Below, piece after piece: positions 58,714 to 64,000 of a stretch of DNA of 64,000 nt. Each line of letters begins with the position of its first letter. Positions within the stretch are counted from its first letter, which is position 1. The DNA comes from an uncultured Draconibacterium sp. (lineage in GTDB: Bacteria; Bacteroidota; Bacteroidia; Bacteroidales; Prolixibacteraceae). Below the pieces are notes generated by a model, which saw only the letters and a program-made list of their open reading frames with translations, was not told where the DNA came from and searched no databases. A program made the translations under genes and the position numbers. The DNA lies in assembly GCF_963677155.1 (NCBI RefSeq), contig NZ_OY781884.1, positions 2,972,501-3,036,500 of the forward strand. Direction: 5' to 3'.

Positions 58714-60286
58714 AAAACTACCCTTTATACACAAATATACGTTCTTTGATTTATTGTTGAGCTAACATTTTATTGTTGATAAAACATTGCCTAACTATCA
58801 GTAATACAGTGCTTTAATCTTGCAGGCTCTGACAATTATCACTATCTTAAAGTCGTGATAGTCAGAGAGTTTAAGAGGTTCTTCGATGGATTTCTCCCAG
58901 ATATCCGAATCGAAAAACGAGCCAATAAAATTATGTCAGATATGCTTACCTTCGGTAAAGTTACTGTCAATAAATTTTGTACAACGAATACCGAAAAGAT
59001 AGGAGCATATCGTATGTTTGGGAATAATAGTTTCAGCCATTTTGAATTAACAGAAGGTGTAGTTTCTAATTGTAAAGCCAACCAAGGTTCTACTCATCTT
59101 CTTTGTATCCAGGATACAACAGAGTTTAACTTTACCAGCCACCTACAACGGATTGGGAAAAAGGACAAGGATATTGGTCCGGTAACAAAAAATGATAATG
59201 CAGGTTTCTTTTGCCATCCGATGTTGGTGATAAACGAAAAGGATAAACTGCCTATCGGCTTGTCAAGCATTGATTTGTGGAACCGCAACTGGGACAAACA
59301 AGATAAATTTGAACGAAGTTATTGGAAACAAGATATCACAGAAAAGGAATCATACCGCTGGATTGAAAGCGCCCGAAAAACAAAATCTGTTTTAGACAAA
59401 GCACCAATGTTAACTGTTATCGGAGACAGGGAGTCTGATATTTTTAGTGAGTTTGTCCTTATCCCAGAAGAACGCACACACTTGCTCGTGCGTTCAAGAA
59501 TAAACCGAAAATTGGCAGGAGAGGATGTGAAACTTTATGAAAAGTTATCGCAACAGGAACAAAAAGCTGTTTACGATTTAGAAATTAAAGGAAATAAAAA
59601 ACGAAAAGCCCGGACAGCAAAAATGTCCTTAAAATATGTAAAGCTTAAAATAAAAAGGCCAGAAAAACTACATGATAAGAATCTTCCTGAATATGTTGAA
59701 TTATGGGCTATTGAAGCCCGTGAACAGCCAAAGACAGTGCCCAGAGCAGAATCTCCAATAGTTTGGAGGTTATTGACTACGCACCCAATAACAGAGGTTG
59801 ACCATGCAATGAAATGTTTGGAGTGGTACGGTAACAGGTGGTTTATTGAAGAACTCTTCAGAATAATGAAAAGTAAAGGCTTTGAGCTTGAAGCCTCACA
59901 GCTTGAAACCGGTGCTGCATTAAAGAAACAGGTTGTTATGGCACTTCAGGTTGCATTAACAATAATGGTGCTTAAATTATCGCTCAACAAGAAAGAAGCA
60001 TTAAACGCTGAACTGATATTTAACCAACAGCAAATAGAGTTTATAGAGTTATTACTAAAAAATGAAATAGAAGGAAAAACGAAAAAACAACAAAACCCAT
60101 ATCCCTCCAGAAGTTTAGCATGGTGTGCATGGGCAATAGCCCGGCTTAGTGGCTGGAGCGGATATAAGTCTCATGGCCCACCAGGCTACATATCAATGAA
60201 AAATGGACTTGATACCTTTAATACTAAATATGAGGGATACCTTGTCGCAATGAAGTTCTTAAAAGATGTGTATAAAGGGTAGTTTT
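58714..60286 (+). mobile_element. IS4-family insertion sequence
   Basis: An element of about 1.57 kb is bounded by perfect 20-bp inverted repeats (AAAACTACCCTTTATACACA at 58714-58733 and its complement at 60267-60286). One transposase gene fills it and ends inside the right repeat. The flanks CCTCCTTTT (left) and AAAAAAGGAGG (right) are also mirror images, so the IS appears to have entered the centre of a short palindrome. No clear target duplication was seen. Confidence 0.85.
58855..60282 (+). CDS. IS4-family (Tn5-like) transposase
   Basis: The 475-aa DDE transposase appears complete. The catalytic residues can be placed as Asp in CIQDTTEFNF, Asp in TVIGDRESDIFSEF and Glu in YGNRWFIEELFRIMKSKG, the Y-(2)-R-(3)-E-(6)-K arrangement of the IS4 family. 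The N-terminal segment (IRIEKRANKIMSDML) resembles Tn5-type DNA-binding regions. The start is GTG at 58855. The stop lies within the right inverted repeat. No frameshift, so the IS may be active. Confidence 0.92.
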   Translation: MIVREFKRFFDGFLPDIRIEKRANKIMSDMLTFGKVTVNKFCTTNTEKIGAYRMFGNNSFSHFELTEGVVSNCKANQGSTHLLCIQDTTEFNFTSHLQRIGKKDKDIGPVTKNDNAGFFCHPMLVINEKDKLPIGLSSIDLWNRNWDKQDKFERSYWKQDITEKESYRWIESARKTKSVLDKAPMLTVIGDRESDIFSEFVLIPEERTHLLVRSRINRKLAGEDVKLYEKLSQQEQKAVYDLEIKGNKKRKARTAKMSLKYVKLKIKRPEKLHDKNLPEYVELWAIEAREQPKTVPRAESPIVWRLLTTHPITEVDHAMKCLEWYGNRWFIEELFRIMKSKGFELEASQLETGAALKKQVVMALQVALTIMVLKLSLNKKEALNAELIFNQQQIEFIELLLKNEIEGKTKKQQNPYPSRSLAWCAWAIARLSGWSGYKSHGPPGYISMKNGLDTFNTKYEGYLVAMKFLKDVYKG

Positions 60287-60421
60287 AAAAAAGGAGGACG
60301 AGCAAGTAATCTAATCCTCCTGATTTCAATTTGTCTTGTATTTTAAACATAAGATAACTACATTTAAACCACTAAAATTTAAACCGTTGAATTCGTGCCC
60401 TGAATATAGGATGTCCACAAA

Positions 60422-60461
60422 AACTACATATACACGCCCAATTCAGGCGGGTATATGTAGT
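60422..60461. repeat. 40-bp palindrome
   Basis: AACTACATATAC (60422-60433) pairs perfectly with GTATATGTAGTT (60450-60461), and inner CGCC/GGCG bases extend the stem. No U-tract follows, so it is not a standard terminator. Confidence 0.65.
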
Positions 60462-60587
60462 TACTAATAGGGATATAAGTGTAATTGTATGTTTATACTT
60501 ACGTTGTGCATAATTCCCCACATAAGAACCTCCCGAATAGATTTGAACCAATTTATCTATTCATACAGTTCTTATTAAATTCGGTTG

Positions 60588-60684
60588 CTAACGATAAAAT
60601 TTGCAGCTTTTTAAGCAGCTTAATTTGTGGAAAAGGATTATAAATAAAGAGATAGAGACGGAAATAGACTAGTTTTACCGTTAG
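60588..60684. repeat. attC-like imperfect palindrome, upstream copy
   Basis: CTAACG (60588-60593) and CGTTAG (60679-60684) bound about 97 bp with short inner complementarity (GCAGC...). The right core CCGTTAGT ends 26 bp before the following ATG, as in gene cassettes. Confidence 0.35.
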
Positions 60685-60709
60685 TCAGAATTTAGGAAAA
60701 ACATTGCAA

Positions 60710-61948
60710 ATGAAGAAAATAGTGAAAATAATAGGAAAAATTGTTTTATTGATAATTGGACTGATAGGAATAGTTTATTTAGGATTTTGGATAAATGAGT
60801 ATTTAGCAGGGAATAAGTATGTGGATTACTTAAAGAAACATAAATTAATATCGACTCAGATTAATGATTCTATTCCGCTAAAATTCGACAATACTTTTTC
60901 TGACAATCAATTGTTTTTAGTTGGAGAAATACACGAAGTGGGAACTTCACCTATTATTGATGTGTCAACTTTTAAATATCTCAATCAGCAAAATAATATT
61001 ACAACTTATATTGTAGAAATGGATATTCCACAATCCTATTATATCAACAGATATCTAAAGGATTCCACTGATTTAAGTCTTGAAAAAATACTTAATGAAT
61101 GGGTTGTCTATATTGGCACTGTAAGTACCGAATACAGATACAAAAAATGGGGGAACCTCAAAAAATATTACCAACAATTGGATGATACAAAGAAATTTGA
61201 AGTTTATGGTTTAAATAGACTTAATGATTTTAATTTATTAAATAGACTTTTAAAAGAAAAATTGCCTCTAACTTATTCTACCGAAATCCCTGAAAGTAAA
61301 GATTATTTAATTAATTGGGTTTCGTCTAATATTCCTCAAATATTAAGGACTGCGTCCTTCTCAAAGCAGGATAGTTTACTATTATCAAATATTGAATTTA
61401 ACTGTTCGAATCTTGATAAAATTAAATCCAGAGATGAATTTATGTATGATAATTTCCATAGGTATTATGAACAAAATGATTGGGAATCTAAAAAAATATA
61501 TGGCTGTTTTGGTTTATATCATTCTTTGCAGGGTATTGATAATACCTTAGGTGGAAGAATTAAGACAAATTCCTTTTTAAGTGGAAATATGGTTTCGTTG
61601 ATTGCTCTTTATAATCATTCTCATCTTACAGTGCCAAGTCAAGGATTACCTGCTTGTTTAGCTGATGATAATATTTATACCAGATTACCCTACAGCAATG
61701 GCAATATATTTTTGGGATATATAAAAGGTATTGAGGATTTTAAACGTGTATCGGCTAAGAACTCAATTAATTTATTTAAGCTTGATGGCGCAAATTCACC
61801 GTACAATCTATCAAATAGAGGATTAGATAACTTTAGCCTGATTAAATTATTTGGAGGAATCCCAATAAATGAGAATAGAGTGACGACTGACTATATTCAA
61901 TATCTTTTTTATGTGGATGGAGCTGATTGGATAAAACCTGAAGAATAA
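60710..61948 (+). CDS. erythromycin-esterase/ChaN-like membrane-anchored protein
   Basis: The product (about 412 aa) has one N-terminal membrane anchor (residues 5-28). The rest resembles the EreA/ChaN/TIKI group: FLVGEIHEVGTSP with the Glu-His pair near 80, YIVEMD, RDEFMYDNFHRYY near 250 and KIYGCFGLYHSLQG with a late His. These match the Glu/His positions used by EreA-type hydrolases, but the substrate is unknown and macrolide resistance should not be assumed. A TTG two codons upstream also fits. The gene is A/T-rich, consistent with acquired DNA. Confidence 0.65.
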   Translation: MKKIVKIIGKIVLLIIGLIGIVYLGFWINEYLAGNKYVDYLKKHKLISTQINDSIPLKFDNTFSDNQLFLVGEIHEVGTSPIIDVSTFKYLNQQNNITTYIVEMDIPQSYYINRYLKDSTDLSLEKILNEWVVYIGTVSTEYRYKKWGNLKKYYQQLDDTKKFEVYGLNRLNDFNLLNRLLKEKLPLTYSTEIPESKDYLINWVSSNIPQILRTASFSKQDSLLLSNIEFNCSNLDKIKSRDEFMYDNFHRYYEQNDWESKKIYGCFGLYHSLQGIDNTLGGRIKTNSFLSGNMVSLIALYNHSHLTVPSQGLPACLADDNIYTRLPYSNGNIFLGYIKGIEDFKRVSAKNSINLFKLDGANSPYNLSNRGLDNFSLIKLFGGIPINENRVTTDYIQYLFYVDGADWIKPEE

Positions 61949-61949
61949 A

Positions 61950-62084
61950 AACTATGCACAACAATAAATATACGTAATGCGGGGCGATTTGGTAAATTTG
62001 AACATTAAAACATTTAATAAAACACTTAGCGGTATGATAGTGAAGTGCCTTGAAATCCCGCACTACGCATATTCGAGCCGTTAG
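61950..62084. repeat. attC-like imperfect palindrome, downstream copy
   Basis: TATACGTAATGCGGGG (61969-61984) faces CCCGCACTACGCATAT (62057-62072) with two mismatches, preceded by ATGCACAAC and followed by GCCGTTAG (to 62084). The size, an AAC-type left end, a GTTAG right end and a nearby downstream start codon are features of integron attC sites. No integrase of that class is in the window. Confidence 0.45.
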
Positions 62085-62131
62085 TTGGAAAGCTGAAAAA
62101 ACCAAAAATGAGACAAGATTGAGATAAAATT

Positions 62132-62977
62132 ATGGTATTAAATTATATTCACTGGAATCCCGACCCTGAGATTATAAATGTTTTTGGAATCTCAATCCGT
62201 TACTACGGACTATTGTTTGTAACAGGACTGATTATTTGTCTTTATATTCTTGGCTGGATTTTTAAAAATGAGAATATTCCTCCCGCGAATCTGGAAAAAC
62301 TTTCAATTTATGGAATGATTGGAATCCTTGCAGGAGCGAGATTAGGACATTGCCTTTTCTACGAACCAGGCTATTACTTTGCACATCCTCTAGAAATGAT
62401 TTTACCTGTTAAATTCATAAATGGAGGAGTTAAATTTACAGGCTATCAGGGATTGGCTAGTCATGGAGGAGCATTAGGACTGATAATTGCACTTATTTTT
62501 TACTCCAAAAAAACAAAACATGCAATAATTGACACTCTTGATTTGATTGCAGTAGTTGCGGGAATTGGAGGCGGATTTATTCGACTTGCAAACTTAATGA
62601 ATTCGGAAATTATTGGAATGCAAACATCAAAACCGTGGGGGTTTATATTTGAGAGAGTCGATAATATTCCAAGACATCCTGCCCAACTATATGAAGCGCT
62701 CACCTACTTCTTGATTGCGGGAATAACAATAACGCTTTACAGGACAAAAAGAGAATACTTAAAAAATGGTTTCTTTTTTGGATTAACATTAGCCTTGATA
62801 TTTACAGCTAGATTTTTCATCGAGTTTATTAAAGAAAGACAAGTAGATCTTGAAGAAAGCATGAAACTCGACATGGGACAATTATTGAGTATTCCCTATA
62901 TAATCATTGGGGTTGGATTTATAATATATGGAATACGAAAAACGAAAAGAAATAAAAGTTCAGTGCATATTGCATAG
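62132..62977 (+). CDS. lgt: prolipoprotein diacylglyceryl transferase
   Basis: The 281-aa membrane enzyme attaches diacylglycerol to the lipobox Cys of prolipoproteins. It has about seven membrane segments. Family motifs are GISIRYYGLLF, LASHGGALG with the conserved His, FIRLANLMNSEIIG (the Lgt signature with Ala in the Gly/Ala position), PRHPAQLYEAL and MGQLLSIP. Lgt is usually a single-copy core gene, so its presence in this accessory region suggests a second or transferred copy. It lies 48 bp after the attC-like palindrome. Confidence 0.92.
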   Translation: MVLNYIHWNPDPEIINVFGISIRYYGLLFVTGLIICLYILGWIFKNENIPPANLEKLSIYGMIGILAGARLGHCLFYEPGYYFAHPLEMILPVKFINGGVKFTGYQGLASHGGALGLIIALIFYSKKTKHAIIDTLDLIAVVAGIGGGFIRLANLMNSEIIGMQTSKPWGFIFERVDNIPRHPAQLYEALTYFLIAGITITLYRTKREYLKNGFFFGLTLALIFTARFFIEFIKERQVDLEESMKLDMGQLLSIPYIIIGVGFIIYGIRKTKRNKSSVHIA

Positions 62978-63414
62978 CGGGGTCTGGTGGTGTGCCATTC
63001 GCGGATTCTCGCATCGCCGTTCAGTTCTCTCGGACAGGAACGCTCTCCAATTTAAACGATGAACCTATAGCATAGAAGATTTTTCAGAAGATAACTTCCT
63101 CTGCTGACGCGGATTTTCAACCGTGCCCTGGTTGTGACCCAGATCGATAATGACATCAATCTTTTAAACGACTATTAATCGAACCAGTTTTCTGTCCCTT
63201 TTCTAAATCTATTCACATTCTCGGTATCCGGTACATGGGAGTGCTTCCTTTTATCAGATTTAAAAGAACTACTACATAACAGTGGGTTCTAATGTGAATT
63301 AATTATTTTTACAATATGATTTAGCATATATAACTTAAGTATTTGTAGGATATGAAAGACAGCGAAACTTCTTAGCCTCATTATTCATTATCAAATATTT
63401 GTGGAGTTTGTATT
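62978..63414. other. gap between lgt and the sensor gene
   Basis: No gene is supported. The composition changes abruptly after lgt, toward G/C-rich and stop-filled sequence near 62978-63240, and looks like worn mobile or coding DNA. The last 100 bp are A/T-rich and should hold the promoter of the next gene. Confidence 0.4.
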
Positions 63415-64000
63415 ATGAGAATATTGTTGAGATATATCATTACTATTTTATTGTCGATAGTAGTCATTGCTGCAAAGGCTGAATTGACCAATAACATATT
63501 CGACATCAGGCATATCGGCTATTCGGAAGGTCTCAGCAGTCAACGTGTATTTTCGATTGTTGAAGATCAGAACAGCGCAATGTGGATTGCCACAAAAGCA
63601 GGAATAGATCGCTATAACGGCAATACCATAAAAAGCTATACATTATCAGGTAACTTTTACTACGGAGACATGGGCGGGCGTACACTTCGCTTGCTGTACG
63701 ACAAGCAGTACGGACTATGGGCGTACGACAATACCGGGAGAATCTATCGTTATTCAATACAGGATGACCGTTTCGAACAATATATGTACTTGGCCCAATT
63801 CATCAACAAAGAAATTATTTTAAACAAGTTGTCGCTGGATCAAAACGGAACATTATGGTTGGGACTTAGCATAGGGCTATATAAGAAAGAAGCTGAAAAA
63901 ACGATCACTCCGGTCATTAGCGGACAATATGTAAATGACATTATATCTACAGGCGAATCGCTTTTTATTGGTACATCCACAGGGGTGCTACAGCTTTCGT
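63415..64000 (+). CDS. 5' end of a two-component-regulator propeller protein (cut by the window edge)
   Basis: The frame is open from ATG at 63415 to the last base (195 codons, no stop). It begins with a signal peptide (MRILLRYIITILLSIVVIAAKAE). Propeller repeats follow: GYSEGLSSQRVFSIVEDQNSAMWIA-type with GIDRYNGN, then LSLDQNGTLWLGLSIGLY, then SLFIGTSTGVLQLS. These are the regulator-propeller blades of Bacteroidota periplasmic sensors, usually followed by a Y_Y_Y domain, a membrane helix and a kinase or HTH output. What follows cannot be seen. Confidence 0.8.
   Translation, partial: MRILLRYIITILLSIVVIAAKAELTNNIFDIRHIGYSEGLSSQRVFSIVEDQNSAMWIATKAGIDRYNGNTIKSYTLSGNFYYGDMGGRTLRLLYDKQYGLWAYDNTGRIYRYSIQDDRFEQYMYLAQFINKEIILNKLSLDQNGTLWLGLSIGLYKKEAEKTITPVISGQYVNDIISTGESLFIGTSTGVLQLS

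Larger units (their letters stand above)
60287..60709. other. gap right of the IS
   Basis: No gene is supported. It contains the 40-bp palindrome at 60422-60461, a GTTGTGCATAATT motif (60503-60515) repeated inverted beyond the next gene, and an attC-like pair of arms (60588-60684). Confidence 0.45.

Noticed and set aside
60710-61948. Macrolide resistance gene
   Set aside because: Only the general Glu/His motif layout of the EreA/ChaN group is visible; the protein is membrane-anchored and divergent, so a resistance call is not supported.

Overview
The window reads as a chromosomal segment of a Bacteroidota bacterium, most likely from the Marinilabiliales/Prolixibacteraceae neighbourhood (order-level placement is inference). 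Supporting signs are -7 promoter boxes of the Bacteroidota form TAnnTTTG in front of many genes, a type IX secretion sorting domain, DUF4494 and DUF2723 proteins, an acyl-ornithine carbamoyltransferase (ArgF') instead of ordinary ArgF, and the start of a regulator-propeller sensor protein at the right edge.

Left part (1-34 kb) is mostly core nitrogen and amino-acid metabolism. It holds glutamate synthase (gltB-gltD), argH, a putative porin followed by glnK-type PII and amtB, hisA-hisF-hisIE, and a long minus-strand operon argR-GNAT-argG-argC-argD-proC-proB-proA-argF'. carA and carB diverge from argR, with a four-helix-bundle ORF between them. Two ARG-box-like palindromes spaced 21 bp centre to centre cover the argR promoter, and a terminator-like hairpin lies in the carA leader. 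Together these genes take up ammonium, fix it into glutamate and carbamoyl phosphate, and feed arginine, proline and pyrimidines. Two GT-C membrane glycosyltransferase paralogues (9.0-12.5 kb) interrupt this region.

Middle part (34.9-45.9 kb) is the most unusual stretch: five co-directional genes for exported proteins, one with a T9SS sorting domain and four built from modules typical of bacteriophage tail fibres (collagen-like GXY runs, SAYQVAVNNGF repeats, GLGNVDN and ASPAFTGTPTAPT modules, YadA-head-like repeats, tail-tip-like C-termini). No phage structural, packaging or replication genes accompany them. Two of the genes carry large, nearly identical tandem DNA repeats.

Next (46-49.5 kb) is a decayed integrative mobilizable element: gene fragments, an oriT-like inverted repeat, a MobC-like protein, a relaxase and a truncated tyrosine integrase, ending at the 3' end of a tRNA-Gln gene. 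Housekeeping-type genes follow (49.6-56.9 kb: DUF2723 membrane protein, HEAT-like protein, Nudix hydrolase, hydroxyacid dehydrogenase, response regulator, cyclophilin lipoprotein).

The right end (57-63 kb) is an A+T-rich accessory region: a 186-bp direct repeat flanking an RDD membrane protein and a small lipoprotein, an IS4-family insertion sequence, an erythromycin-esterase-like protein and a prolipoprotein diacylglyceryl transferase separated by attC-like palindromes, then the 5' end of a propeller-type sensor gene running off the window. All calls come from reading the sequence; no database search was run.
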